A stretch of DNA of 64,000 bases from contig NZ_SJPX01000003.1 of assembly GCF_007860175.1 (NCBI RefSeq), positions 1,127,380-1,191,379 of the forward strand. The letters are read 5' to 3'. Positions 28,574 to 37,173 of the stretch are shown here, one piece after another. Source of the stretch: Rubripirellula reticaptiva (GTDB taxonomy: Bacteria; Planctomycetota; Planctomycetia; Pirellulales; Pirellulaceae). Position numbers and translations under genes: made by a program. Below the pieces are notes generated by a model. It did not search any database. It saw only the letters and a program-made list of their open reading frames with translations, and had not been told where the DNA came from. Every line of letters starts with the position of its first letter. Within the stretch, counting starts at the first letter, position 1.

Positions 28574-30217
28574 ATGCCTACCGCAATAAAGTTATTGACT
28601 GCTTACCGCGTTGCCCACCACGTTTTCCTGATTTTGGCGGCAATCGCTATTTTCGATGCACGGTTTGTGCTGGCGCAACAAGACGGGCGACCGAGGACGC
28701 ATCCAAGCGAAATCGAATTTCGTCGCCAAGCCGTAAGGCGTATGGTCTTTGATTCAGGTCAGACGATTCCACTTTCGACTCTGGATCCTTCGAAAGTCGT
28801 TTCGTTCGACTTGATGCATCCAGAACTGTTGCAGACCAAGGTGAAGGCGAAGTGCAGCATTGATGAAGGCGCGTTAACAGTTGCCTCGGCGGACGAAGTG
28901 GCCGAGTCTGTTCGCTGGTTCGGCGGATTCAATCCCTTTGCTACCTACGAAGTCACGATTGGCTCATTCGCTGGAACGGGCTCCTCCGGCCTCTCTTTCC
29001 AAGATTTCGAAAACGCGAATTCGTTGAGCGCGGAGGTCATGTTCGCGGACGGGATGCCAGTTGAATTGACATGGCGGATCGTCCATGACTCAATCGAAGT
29101 CGATCAGATGCGTTGGGAATGGCCGGCGGAAATCGACGACTTTAGCAAGCCTTTTGTACTTCGTGTTCAGATGTCGGCCGTGGGCGTGAATGTATTTGTT
29201 GAGTCAGAAGGACGTTCACATCTTGTCGGCTATGCTGATTTTTCGAAGCATTTTGACTTGCGCAAACAATCGCGATTCACTCGCTTTCACTCCGGAATCT
29301 CGAGCCGTCTTCAACCGCAGTCGCATGTCAAGATTCTAGCTGCCGCAGGTGTTCTCTCTCCTGGTTCAGGACAGGCAGACCTTCGTGCGATCACTGATGA
29401 ACAAGGTGTGCCTCTGATCGAGGACGGTCGTCTCTGGCTAACCATCACCCTTCGAGGCCGTGCGCTGCCTCATCCGACGCAAGGAGTTTTTTCGATGAAC
29501 CCTTCGGTGTTCGATCTGCGCTTCGAGGGTGTGATCGTTTTCGACATGGGAGACGGTCTCTTGAGAAACGAACTGGCGTCGCACATATTTCGCGATAGTC
29601 AGTCAGGCCAATGGTGTGGATGGACGACTGGCTTTAGCGCCTTTGGAAACGACGCCGACAAAGAAGCGAAGACAATTCTTGCAGTTTGGTCATCGACAGA
29701 TCCTCGACGCGGCTTCAGCGTTATGAAAGCCAAGCCGGTCGGAATTGAAGGGGCTCACGAAGATCCTCATTGCATTTATGATTCCGAGGCCAAGAAGTGG
29801 CGTTTACTTTTGTGCGAGCATGGGAAGAAATATCAAGCCGCGATGTGGGAAAGTGATCATTGGGACCACGGTTTCCAGCGACTAGCAGGTCCAGTTGATG
29901 TCGATAGCACCGGAACACTGATCCAAAAGTTCGGGGACATTCGATATGCGTTGTTTGGTAGTGCCGACCGAAAGATATACGTGCGTTCGTATCCCGACCT
30001 TCAACCGGTCGGTGAACTAAAGATGGACTTGCCACCTTGGAACGACGACCATGGCACTCGAGTTTGGCCCAACGTGATCCCAATGCCCGACGGATACCCG
30101 GCACCCTTTATTGCCCTCATGATGGATCGAGCCAACTTTCCTGGAATGCCGAAGCCCAATTGGACTTATGGCGCTATCTATTTGTATCACGGTTACCCCA
30201 TCCATTACGATGACTAA
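28574..30217 (+). CDS. Large secreted protein, probable beta-propeller glycoside-hydrolase-like
   Basis: 547 residues from ATG 28574, with an N-terminal signal peptide (VFLILAAIAIFDARFVLAQQ). The first half is beta-rich with a jelly-roll look. The second half has repeated blade-like strands (GQWCGWTTGFSAFGN, ILAVWSSTDPRRGFSVM, HEDPHCIYDSEAKKWRLLL) and acidic residues at strand ends, reminiscent of five-bladed propeller hydrolases (GH43/GH32/GH68 group). No catalytic triad could be assigned with confidence. Likely a polysaccharide-related exported enzyme or binding protein (inference). It is the last intact gene before the mobile-element boundary. Confidence 0.6.
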   Translation: MPTAIKLLTAYRVAHHVFLILAAIAIFDARFVLAQQDGRPRTHPSEIEFRRQAVRRMVFDSGQTIPLSTLDPSKVVSFDLMHPELLQTKVKAKCSIDEGALTVASADEVAESVRWFGGFNPFATYEVTIGSFAGTGSSGLSFQDFENANSLSAEVMFADGMPVELTWRIVHDSIEVDQMRWEWPAEIDDFSKPFVLRVQMSAVGVNVFVESEGRSHLVGYADFSKHFDLRKQSRFTRFHSGISSRLQPQSHVKILAAAGVLSPGSGQADLRAITDEQGVPLIEDGRLWLTITLRGRALPHPTQGVFSMNPSVFDLRFEGVIVFDMGDGLLRNELASHIFRDSQSGQWCGWTTGFSAFGNDADKEAKTILAVWSSTDPRRGFSVMKAKPVGIEGAHEDPHCIYDSEAKKWRLLLCEHGKKYQAAMWESDHWDHGFQRLAGPVDVDSTGTLIQKFGDIRYALFGSADRKIYVRSYPDLQPVGELKMDLPPWNDDHGTRVWPNVIPMPDGYPAPFIALMMDRANFPGMPKPNWTYGAIYLYHGYPIHYDD

Positions 30218-30623
30218 TCGGAATTCGAGGCAAACGCAATAACGAGTGAGCACCCCATCGATCTTTCTGGCTTTCACCGTGACTTGGCGAGCCTGGTGCG
30301 ACGCTCTTGTTAAACCGGCTTGGACTACCGAGTCGCCATTCGCCGGGCCTATCCTCACAAGCGGTGTCGTTGAGATGTTTTCGTTCAAACCACTGGTTCA
30401 TATCCCATGCGTCACAAACACATCGTAAGGAACGCAACCGTTCTGCATCATCTCAACCCGTTCAGCCTATCTTCGGTCTACGATATCCATCATTCAACTC
30501 CGCGAATTGCGTTAGGTCCATTCAGTCAGGTAAAGATTTCGTACACGGGGCGGGTGCGGCTCAGGGCGATTGCGCCACGATGGGTATTTTGCGAAACTTG
30601 GTGAGACATCGCTTTGGGATTGA
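30218..30623. other. Intergenic region between a chromosomal gene and an IS remnant
   Basis: About 405 bases. It probably contains the left end of the ISAs1 remnant near its right side, but no terminal inverted repeat could be fixed by eye. No gene recognised. Confidence 0.35.
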
Positions 30624-31452
30624 GTGTTCGATGAGCGACCGGGTGATGCATCTTGCCCTGGAGTCATCGCCTTGGAACGTTCCGCCAGTCTCACCGAGCA
30701 TCTTAGCAATGTCACGGACCCGCGTACCGGGAAGATCACTTACCCACTGACCAATATTCTCTTCATGACTATTTGTGCGGTAATCGCTGGTGCCGATGAC
30801 TTCGTCGCCATTGCTCACTTTGTCAACACGAAGAAAGATTGGTTCGCCAAATTCTTGGATATGAGTTCGGGTGTCCCATCGCATGATCGATTCAACTCGA
30901 TCCTTAAACACATCAAGCCCGACGAATTTGAGCGATGCTTGTTAGCTTGGCTGACAAAGCTGCACGAGATCACCGACGGGGCAAGTCATCGCAATCGACG
31001 GGAAGACACTGCGTCGAAGCTACGATCACAAAGACGGTAAGGCAGCCATTCACATGGTTAGTGCATGGGCCACTGAGAATCACATTAGTTTGGGGCAAAC
31101 CGTGGTTGATGCGAAGAGCAATGAAATCACGGCCATTCCGAAACTGCTGCAAATGATTGAAGTTTCCGGAGCTTTGATCACGATCGACGCAATGGGATGT
31201 CAGACCGAAATCGCCGATCGGATCATCGCCGAGAAAGCCGATTACTGCTTGGCCGTCAAAGGCAATCAGCCAACCTTGAACAAGGGACTCAAAGCGTTCT
31301 TCTTGAAGCACCTGGAAAACGACTTTGCCGATGTTGAAGTGCAAGAGTTTCAGAGTAACGAGAAGGGGCACGGACCAGGGCAATCGCACGTTGATTTCGT
31401 TTCGGTCCAAGGATTGCGTTGTTATTGCTTAAGTCAAGCCACTCGCTTTTGA
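30624..31452 (+). mobile_element. ISAs1-family transposase remnant, frameshifted and 3'-truncated
   Basis: The N-terminal region is typical of ISAs1/H-repeat transposases: LTEHLSNVTDPRTGKITYPL, then FLDMSSGVPSHDRFNSILKH. The frame is lost at about 30977, in a run of four G. One base less restores DGQVIAIDGKTLRRSYDHKD and the DDE-domain segment ITIDAMGCQTEIADRIIAE with AVKGNQPTL, read in the next frame (31054-31452). The part after GHG is missing, so the C-terminal third is lost. Not able to code for an active enzyme. Confidence 0.85.
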
Positions 31453-31457
31453 GTGGC
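31438..31457. terminator. Small perfect hairpin at the end of the ISAs1 remnant
   Basis: GCCACTC, a six-base loop GCTTTT, then GAGTGGC: a 7-bp perfect stem with no T-run. It could be a weak terminator or just the point where the remnant was joined to other DNA. Confidence 0.3.
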
Positions 31458-31489
31458 GTGTTTCCCGAACGGCGGTTCCGAGCGATGAA

Positions 31490-31880
31490 CGGACCAGCAG
31501 CCATTGTTTCGAAAAGCTATGTGAACGTTGACGACCCGGGGCTTGAGCGTCGCCATAACCATGACTTGCTCGACGTGATTTTCGTCAAACTTTCTGCGAC
31601 GATCTGTGGCGCCAACAGCTGGGACGGATGTAGAGCGGTTCGCCAATGGAAAGATCAAATGGCTCCGCCGTTACATCAAATTGGAGAACGGCGCGCCCAG
31701 TCACGACACGCTCGGACGGGTTTTCAGTCGACTCGATACCGGTGAATTTCTTACCGCGATGCACCACTGGGTCGATCAGTTTGCCGGTTCGCTTCGAGAT
31801 AAGGGCGTCCCATCGCCGGAAAGGTTCTTCGTGGATCGATCGATCGCGCCGCTGTCCAAAGCCCGTTGCACACGATGACC
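31490..31880 (+). mobile_element. Second, shorter ISAs1-family remnant (N-terminal part only)
   Basis: Two overlapping frames code for pieces of another ISAs1 N-terminus: DPGLERRHNHDLLDVIFVKL then, after a frame change near 31610, WLRRYIKLENGAPSHDTLGR and VFSRLDTGEFLTAMHHWVDQ. It differs clearly from the 30.6-kb copy, so it is a separate insertion and not a duplication. Homology ends by about 31850. It adjoins the left-most attC half site and probably truncated the array there. Confidence 0.75.
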
Positions 31881-32371
31881 GCGTTCGCTACCGAGACGCG
31901 ATTGGTCATTCGGCAGTTGTCTGTCGATGATAAAAGCAATGAGATTCCCGCAGTACCAAAGCTCCTTCCAACTTCGCCACTGCGGTTCACGCCATGGTTA
32001 TGACTATTGCCCCCGCAGACGATAACGTACATGACTACGCCGGTCGCGAGGCCGACCGGAATGGCGACGTAAGCCTTGGCAAGCACGAAGGCGAAAGATG
32101 CGGGGGGCGCAACCAAAAGTGCTCCCACGAGCGGAGAGGCTATGCCGAAAATCACCCAGCTTCGAAGCTGGCTGTTTCGCAGAAAGTAACTCGCAACTCC
32201 CCAAATCAGGGTTGACGCTAAAGCAACGTATCGAGTCCAGAAATCATCGATCCTCGGAAAAAATGGCGACCCCAAATACATAAGAATTAAGCCAATCCAA
32301 CCCATCGATGCGGCAATGACGCACACAAAAGGGAATCGCAAAAACCACGTTCTCAGATTTCTAGACATCAT
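31751..32371 (-). CDS. Small membrane protein, C-terminus reads through attC into IS remnant
   Basis: Starts at ATG 32371 or 32368. About 125 residues with four membrane helices (FVCVIAASMGWIGLILMYLG, YVALASTLIWGVASYFL, VIFGIASPLVGALLVAP, AIPVGLATGVVMYVIVC) form a sensible protein. The frame then runs without a stop through the truncated attC and into the ISAs1 remnant, adding some 80 foreign residues. The original stop probably lay in the lost attC half. First (oldest) cassette of the visible array; function unknown. Confidence 0.6.
   Translation of the reverse strand: MMSRNLRTWFLRFPFVCVIAASMGWIGLILMYLGSPFFPRIDDFWTRYVALASTLIWGVASYFLRNSQLRSWVIFGIASPLVGALLVAPPASFAFVLAKAYVAIPVGLATGVVMYVIVCGGNSHNHGVNRSGEVGRSFGTAGISLLLSSTDNCRMTNRVSVANAVIVCNGLWTAARSIDPRRTFPAMGRPYLEANRQTDRPSGASR
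31971..32004 (-). repeat. attC right half site (left-most, truncated)
   Basis: Only the half ending GGTTATGAC remains, preceded by the usual GGTTCACGCCAT. The other half is replaced by the ISAs1 remnant. Confidence 0.7.
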
Positions 32372-32537
32372 CTACACCGGTCGGCTTTTTTCTTTCATTC
32401 GTGCAAACAGAACCGTTGTTGTGGTCAACAATTAACACCAAGCCGCAGTGAAATTGGCCCTTAAGTGAGAATGTTCTCTGTGACGCCAAATCAAACCCTG
32501 CAGCTTTAGACCGACATCGTGGCGCTCCGTGTTGTCA

Positions 32538-32630
32538 GCTATAAAGCTATGTACAATCGGGCACGCGCAAAAGATTCTCAATTGCAAAAACCGGTCAAGC
32601 TGCCCTTCGGTGCACGGCATGGTTACCCGC
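32538..32630 (-). repeat. attC site 1 (degenerate left core)
   Basis: Right half is canonical (GGTGCACGGCATGGTTACCC). Left core is decayed to CTATAAAG. The stop of the next gene lies in the right core. Confidence 0.65.
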
Positions 32631-32883
32631 CACTTGGAATACGGCCAGGGAACGTCGGAAGGTGGTCAGTGAGAAAAAAATAGTAGCTCGGATCAACACC
32701 GAGACGAATGCAGATGTCCATGTGCAGTTTCGATACTTTGCTGGGCACGAATAGGTTATCATCCGCGATGTGCTCGCAAGCAAATTCACAGCAAACCTTG
32801 AGTTCTCCCATCGAGAGAAATTCGTGTGCTGTGCCATAGGAATGCCTAGCTTGCGGCTCCAGTGACGAAAGTATGCTGGCAAT
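32623..32883 (-). CDS. Cassette gene: possible MafI-like immunity protein
   Basis: Up to 86 residues; no ATG is available for the full domain, so an ATT at 32883 or the internal ATG at 32811 must start it. The helical pattern ILSSLEPQARHSYGTAHEFL, SMGELKVCCEFACEHI, then a short final helix ending RLGVDPSYY resembles MafI-type immunity proteins, which block a partner toxin. No toxin is next to it. The TAA stop is inside the attC core. Family assignment is tentative; the open frame itself is well supported. Confidence 0.45.
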   Translation of the reverse strand: MASILSSLEPQARHSYGTAHEFLSMGELKVCCEFACEHIADDNLFVPSKVSKLHMDICIRLGVDPSYYFFLTDHLPTFPGRIPSGG

Positions 32884-32962
32884 GCCGTCGCAACACGAAT
32901 TGATCGCTTCGGGCGTCCTGTTTGCTGATGCGGTATCGAGTTCGTTCGATTGCCGGTTTCGT

Positions 32963-33064
32963 CAGTCGGGTGACAGAAGGGTTTTCAGGTTGCGGCGATT
33001 GACGTGCAAGCAAATCAAAACGGCGACCACTGCCGCTCCGTCAACAACCTACGGTTATCTGCCC
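32963..33064 (-). repeat. attC site 2
   Basis: Left core GGGTGACAG, right core GGTTATCTGCC. Arms GGCGGTTG-like and GACCACTGCCGCTCC are paired as in other sites. Confidence 0.75.
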
Positions 33065-33071
33065 GATTGTG

Positions 33072-33491
33072 TTAGATGCAAATCAGGCCGAATGCTTGGT
33101 CAACGGCGTCACGACCGCCGTCAATCACATCCAAACACTTCGGGCAGTATAGCATGTCGCTGTACTTCTCCAGGTTGGTTATGGATGCGCCGCACACAGT
33201 GCAGAGTTTCCCTCGCCAATCATTGACGAAATCGTTTGTTGAATTTTGCAAAGCGAGTCGTTGCAGATCGTGTTGCAATAGGTCGATGGCGTCGAGCTTC
33301 GGCTTCGATTCGCCCCAGTGTTCAATTGTAATCGAGCGCATCTTTGCAAAGTGCGCGATTGATCTTGAGAGCAATGCTTGTTTGGCTTCGGTCGAAACCA
33401 ATGTCATGCGTTTCGCTATCGACAGAATCGCGTCGCCTTCGCGTGAAATCGCGAAGGTTGGCGGAGTATCTGGATGGTCGAGATCAAGCAT
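33072..33491 (-). CDS. Cassette gene: small protein with C-terminal zinc ribbon
   Basis: 139 residues. An N-terminal helical part (SIAKRMTLVSTEAKQALLSR) is followed by a four-cysteine zinc ribbon LCTVCGASI and LYCPKCLDVI. No enzyme family recognised; soluble. The stop is seven bases from attC 2 and the start lies just before the attC that an IS has split, as expected for a compact cassette. Confidence 0.72.
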   Translation of the reverse strand: MLDLDHPDTPPTFAISREGDAILSIAKRMTLVSTEAKQALLSRSIAHFAKMRSITIEHWGESKPKLDAIDLLQHDLQRLALQNSTNDFVNDWRGKLCTVCGASITNLEKYSDMLYCPKCLDVIDGGRDAVDQAFGLICI

Positions 33492-33499
33492 TGGACTGT

Positions 33500-33508
33500 G
33501 TCGGATAA
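33500..33508 (-). repeat. attC site 3, left fragment split off by IS1111-type insertion
   Basis: GTCGGATAA. Joining it to the sequence that starts at 35138 (CGTAACAGATCAGCGG) rebuilds a normal left half GTCGGATAACG. The break falls between AA and CG of the core, which on the gene strand is G/TT of the R' box. Confidence 0.8.
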
Positions 33509-33515
33509 AGAATTC

Positions 33516-33533
33516 ATGAAGTCCGTGGTTTGA
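33516..33533 (+). repeat. IS1111-type left subterminal inverted repeat
   Basis: ATGAAGTCCGTGGTTTGA; pairs with 35117-35134 with one mismatch. The same end recurs at 37709-37726. Confidence 0.82.
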
Positions 33534-33641
33534 GGCGAGTCGGTTGCTTTCTCGCTGCTGATCAGGCGGTGATTTCGATCTTTCGATCGGTCACAAACAA
33601 TCGCTTCTGACACGTTGAAACCCGAACCACGGAGACTTCTT

Positions 33642-34475
33642 ATGGTGACATGCGCCATCGACCTTGGCAAGATTGATAGCGTCTGCTGCTTCTCTGACCC
33701 GGCCACTCAGAAGCACCAGTTCGAGACGATCGCCACCGAACGAGCCCACGTTGAGCACCTGCTGGCGTCTCGGTCTGACATCGACCTGATTGTCATGGAA
33801 GCCTGCGTACCGCTGGGCTTGTTCAATGACATCTGCCAGGAAAGACAAGTCAAAACACTCGTCTCCAGCACCAACGAAGAGGCCTGGAACTGAAAAGCCA
33901 CCAAGCGAAAGACCGACCGCGACGATGCCCTCAAGCTCGCCGAGATGTCCATGCTGCGGCGACTCCTGCCGGTCCACGTACCCAAGCCTCGGATTCGTGA
34001 ACAACTCGCTTTCATCAAGTGTCGCAATAGCGTTGACCACGACATCAACCGCTTCAAAACCTTGATACGAAGCGTCTTTGCCAACCGTGGCATCGAGATC
34101 GACACCGGCGAGCGTGCCTGGTGTACCGGACGCCAGCACATCAACTCATTTCGCAGGCCCGTTGAGGCTAGTCGAGGCCTGCGACCGTGACGAACTGTGC
34201 GCGGCTAGCTCGACATTCGACTCTCACAACTCGATGACTTGACCACAAAACTCGAGTCCCTCGAAACGAAACTCGACACCTTCGCTGCCGAGCATCCTGA
34301 TATTGTTCGGCTGACGACCATCCCCGGCGTCGGCCGCAAGACCGCCGAAGCGTTCGATGTGGCCATCGACGATCCGCACCGATTCAAAAATGCTCGTCAC
34401 CTTCCGAGTTACCTTGGGCTGACAACCAAGCAGCGTCAATCCAGTGAGATCGATCGAACCGCCGCAAGAGCTTAA
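33642..34475 (+). pseudogene. IS110/IS1111-family transposase, broken
   Basis: Starts ATG 33642 with the RuvC-like DEDD domain (VTCAIDLGKIDSVCC, VMEACVPLGLFNDICQ). A Trp codon has become TGA at 33891, after NEEAWN, and the frame continues KRKTDRDDALKLAEMSMLRR. Further stops and a frame slip lie at 34180-34210. The C-terminal Transposase_20 region is clear from LTTIPGVGRKTAEAFDVAID to HLPSYLGLTTKQRQSSEIDR. The expected end GxRxGRI...LR is degraded. At least three lesions, so the element cannot move on its own. Confidence 0.85.
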
Positions 34476-35116
34476 CAACCAAGTCCAAACGCCAAACCCG
34501 AATCGGCAACCGCCGCACCGAAACGGTTGCCTTGAAATGACACCGAGTAAGGCACGCGGTATTGCGAGCCGGACTGCTTGGGAGCGATCTCAAATGTCTG
34601 ACCGAGGCATCGAACCGATCGTTAACCTCGAGATAACGAATGCGACGCTCCCGAGGCGTCTTTCTAGACCATCCGACGTTCACGCTTTCACCATCGACCT
34701 GGCCGCAGCGAATTGATTGTGCCTGCCGATGCGAGATGACTCAAGCGAAACGCGAAAGACCCCGAGCAGGACTCTCCTTTGGCCAAGGCTACTCATCAAG
34801 GTTGGCACTCGGACGCTGCATGCACATCCCGGAGACGCCGCAATAAAGTCTGTGGCTGGCCCGAGCAGACGTTTCTAAACGAATCAATCCGATTGGGACG
34901 CCTGTAAGAAATGACGAGACGATGCAAATCAAACAAGTGACCAACCACTTCAGCGTTGGCAACTCGAACAGTCGGATAGTTCCCAGCCGAACTTTCTCAC
35001 CTCGCGACGATCGCCCACTCCCCTCTACCAACCGCAACACGCTCTCAACACCGCGCGATGAGATGACACACCGACCGATGTAAAAAACAATTGAGAAAGC
35101 CGCCAGTCACCATTGG

Positions 35117-35134
35117 TCAAACCACGAACTTCAT
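35117..35134 (-). repeat. IS1111-type right subterminal inverted repeat
   Basis: Reverse complement reads ATGAAGTTCGTGGTTTGA, one mismatch from the left repeat. Confidence 0.82.
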
Positions 35135-35137
35135 AGT

Positions 35138-35227
35138 CGTAACAGATCAGCGGGGACGGGCGAAAAACGTGCGAGCAAGAGAGAAACCGGACCACCCGTC
35201 CTCCGGTGCACGCAATTGTTACCTGCC
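35138..35227 (-). repeat. attC site 3 (right fragment of the IS-split site)
   Basis: Starts CGTAACAGATCAGCGG and ends with right core TGTTACCTGCC. With 33500-33508 it makes a full site. Confidence 0.8.
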
Positions 35228-35344
35228 GTTTGGGTCCGCAACATCGCCTTTCGGGCAGGTATAGTCGCAATTCGGGACGGTCGTCGACAAGCAAGTTGAC
35301 CGTTCCGGCAGCCATGTCCCAGCGAGCATTGCAGCGACCACGCA

Positions 35345-35596
35345 TTACCTGCGTTCGTGCGGTCGACGCGACGCGAACGGATACCGATCGGATCGCACTT
35401 GAAGAGTTGCCGGCAAACAATTCATGGTGTATTTGCCGGCGGATTCGTCGGGAAATTTTGACCATGTGCTCATGCGATACCTACAATCAGGCGAATCAAA
35501 TGTCGAAACACCGCCAATCGTGAGCAGTGATAGGAGCAATGGAACAGATGCGAGTGAAAGAATCGTAAACAGAAGAAACCAGCGAAAACGGTTCAT
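35345..35596 (-). CDS. Cassette gene: small exported or membrane-anchored protein
   Basis: 83 residues from ATG 35596. One hydrophobic N-terminal segment (WFLLFTILSLASVPLLLSLL) is a signal or anchor, then a short soluble part. The last 110 bases before attC 3 are not used by this frame, while a neighbouring frame there looks at least as coding-like, so a frameshift may have shortened the protein. No family recognised. Confidence 0.5.
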   Translation of the reverse strand: MNRFRWFLLFTILSLASVPLLLSLLTIGGVSTFDSPDCRYRMSTWSKFPDESAGKYTMNCLPATLQVRSDRYPFASRRPHERR

Positions 35597-35650
35597 GGCA
35601 CTTGGATCGACTCAGAGCGTAGATGCATCAATCACGTGATCTTTTCAGTC

Positions 35651-35742
35651 GGGTAACGGCTGGCATAGCACGGTCGCCGTGTTTGAGTCGTTGTGAAAGT
35701 AAGATCAGCTCGGCGACTCGCTGTTCATGCCTTGGTTCTGTG
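35651..35742 (-). repeat. attC site 4
   Basis: Left core GGGTAACGG; right half TTCATGCCTTGGTTCTGTGG, which is diverged. Inner arms GGTCGCCGTG and CTCGGCGACTC pair. Confidence 0.75.
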
Positions 35743-35758
35743 GTGGTTGCCCTCCCAA

Positions 35759-36358
35759 TCATCGCCCCGATTCGCGAGCCTGCTGGGACGTCATCAATAG
35801 TTTTGCCTTGGTTTCTTTAAAGCCTGCGCCGTGTGAGACGACGGTACCATCGGAATTGACGAGGATTGAGTACGGAAAGAAAGTTACCGGGTAATTCGCG
35901 ATGGGAGCAGTTGGACCTCTCTCGTCGTTCGCGAGGAAAGTGGGATAACGCAACTGCATTCTCTGAATCGCCCGCTCAACTTCCAGCGGATCAGTTCCGG
36001 CTGGGTGCATCCCAATGATGACGGCGTCATCGCCCACAAGATCTTGTAGCTCGATAAGATAGGGCTCACAGGCCGAGCACCATGTCGCCCAGAAGAAAAG
36101 CAACTGAGGTTTGTCAGAAACGACAGGTTTTGTCCCGCCTATCCATTGTCCACCAAGGAGAGGCGATGCTGGCTTGCCAACCATTTCTTCCAGTTCTCGC
36201 TGCGACGCGTTCAACCGCTGCTGAGTGACTGGGTCCAAGGGGGGTGTTAGGTGAACGAACACGAACGCTAGCGTGCCGACCGAACAAACAACGATGGTCG
36301 CAAGTAGCAGGATCCAGATCGGTACTGACTTGGTTCTTGAGGAATCAGCGTTCGACAT
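35759..36358 (-). CDS. Cassette gene: membrane-anchored TlpA/ResA-like thioredoxin-fold protein
   Basis: 199 residues from ATG 36358. One N-terminal anchor helix (IWILLLATIVVCSVGTLAFV) then a TlpA-like domain with active site WCSACEP, a buried acidic insertion IIGMHPAGTDPLEVE and cis-Pro loop NYPVTFFP. Homologues reduce periplasmic disulfides, for example during cytochrome c maturation; the partner here is unknown. A longer start at 36400 was rejected since it adds residues before the basic anchor. Its stop lies 16 bases from attC 4. Confidence 0.85.
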   Translation of the reverse strand: MSNADSSRTKSVPIWILLLATIVVCSVGTLAFVFVHLTPPLDPVTQQRLNASQRELEEMVGKPASPLLGGQWIGGTKPVVSDKPQLLFFWATWCSACEPYLIELQDLVGDDAVIIGMHPAGTDPLEVERAIQRMQLRYPTFLANDERGPTAPIANYPVTFFPYSILVNSDGTVVSHGAGFKETKAKLLMTSQQARESGR

Positions 36359-36423
36359 TATGCGGCCCACAGAACGAAATAATTGGGACGAACTCATCAT
36401 CTATGGTCGAGCACGAAGCTGAT

Positions 36424-36517
36424 CACAGAACGTCACGCGTCACCGGGTACGCGCGAAAGATATTTAGCTTCAGGAACACGCGACTCGCATCCTCCGGTGC
36501 ACGCGATGGTCATCCGC
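36424..36517 (-). repeat. attC site 5
   Basis: Left core CACAGAACG followed by GCGTCACCGGG; right half CCGGTGCACGCGATGGTCAT with core GGTCATCCGC. Confidence 0.8.
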
Positions 36518-36613
36518 TATACACCGGTCGTAAAAGTCGTTGATATCGATATGCGTAGCGACAAAGCAACCGACATCGACCAAGCCAGCCACGCGAAACG
36601 ATGGTGGCGAGCA

Positions 36614-36940
36614 TCAGTCCTTGGTTTCCGCTACCACATCGCTGATGATTTCCAAACGGATCGTTTGTTTATTCGATCCAGTAATTTCGATCGTGCTTGT
36701 CTGCCCATTTTGAGAGATTACGGTTGGAGGAGAGACAATAATCAAGTTGTCAGGAATGGCACCGGTCTTGAGGACCATCTTAGATCGAATCGTGGCCTTA
36801 AAGTCAGCCGCCGGGGTGTACTCAGACCCTACGTCCGCCGTGGCGGGATGTGCTGGAACGGGCTTGTCGCTTGCATTTGTCAGTTGGCTGAAAACGAATC
36901 CAAGGGCGAGCAAGCCTGGCAAGATGAAAAGCTTTCGCAT
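36614..36940 (-). CDS. Cassette gene: small exported protein, unknown
   Basis: 108 residues from ATG 36940, chosen because AAGGAT lies seven bases upstream and a signal peptide starts there (KLFILPGLLALGFVFSQLTN). The mature part is beta-rich (LIIVSPPTVISQNGQTSTIE). The open frame continues upstream through a GAGAAA repeat, giving an LFLFLF run that is unlikely to be translated. No family recognised. Confidence 0.68.
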   Translation of the reverse strand: MRKLFILPGLLALGFVFSQLTNASDKPVPAHPATADVGSEYTPAADFKATIRSKMVLKTGAIPDNLIIVSPPTVISQNGQTSTIEITGSNKQTIRLEIISDVVAETKD

Positions 36941-36970
36941 CTTGAAATCCTTGCGTTCATCGAAAGGGCC

Positions 36971-37003
36971 GAGAAAGAGAAAGAGAAAGAGAAAGAGAAA
37001 GAG
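36971..37003 (+). repeat. Hexanucleotide microsatellite (GAGAAA)n
   Basis: About five and a half perfect GAGAAA units just upstream of the cassette gene start. On the coding strand it is a pyrimidine tract in the leader. Unit length is a multiple of three. Confidence 0.9.
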
Positions 37004-37071
37004 ACCGTGTCGTGTCGTGTTTAGCAGGTTCCCCGTGAGCAAACCAAGACAGAACGCCGTTCCACCTTATT

Positions 37072-37164
37072 CGGATACCGGCGGCAGTCGCCGAACCGCA
37101 GGGTAAAAAATTGATTTTAATAAACGTAACGACAGCGGCTTCGGTTCACCGCTTGGATATCCGC
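37072..37164 (-). repeat. attC site 6
   Basis: Left core CGGATACCGG, right core TTGGATATCCGC. The arms are diverged and contain an AT-rich centre. Confidence 0.65.
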
Positions 37165-37173
37165 ACTGGGCTG

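Larger units (their letters stand above)
33509..35137 (+). mobile_element. IS110/IS1111-family insertion sequence in an attC core (attC-targeting type)
   Basis: 1629 bp. Nearly identical subterminal inverted repeats (17 of 18 bases) lie at 33516-33533 and 35117-35134 (ATGAAGTCCGTGGTTTGA on the left). They are seven bases inside the left end and three bases inside the right end, the layout known for the IS1111 group. Removing the element restores the attC core with no target duplication. A decayed DEDD transposase gene lies inside. Known IS1111-attC elements target integron cassette sites in the same manner. Inactive by its broken transposase. Confidence 0.82.

Noticed and set aside
30624-31880. 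The two ISAs1 remnants as one element duplicated in tandem
   Set aside because: Their shared protein region differs at many positions (FLDMSSGVPSHDRFNSIL against YIKLENGAPSHDTLGRVF), so they are separate insertions.
34789-35040. 83-codon minus-strand ORF with a hydrophobic stretch
   Set aside because: It lies inside the IS1111-type element, between the transposase remnant and the right inverted repeat, and needs a GTG start; more likely chance.
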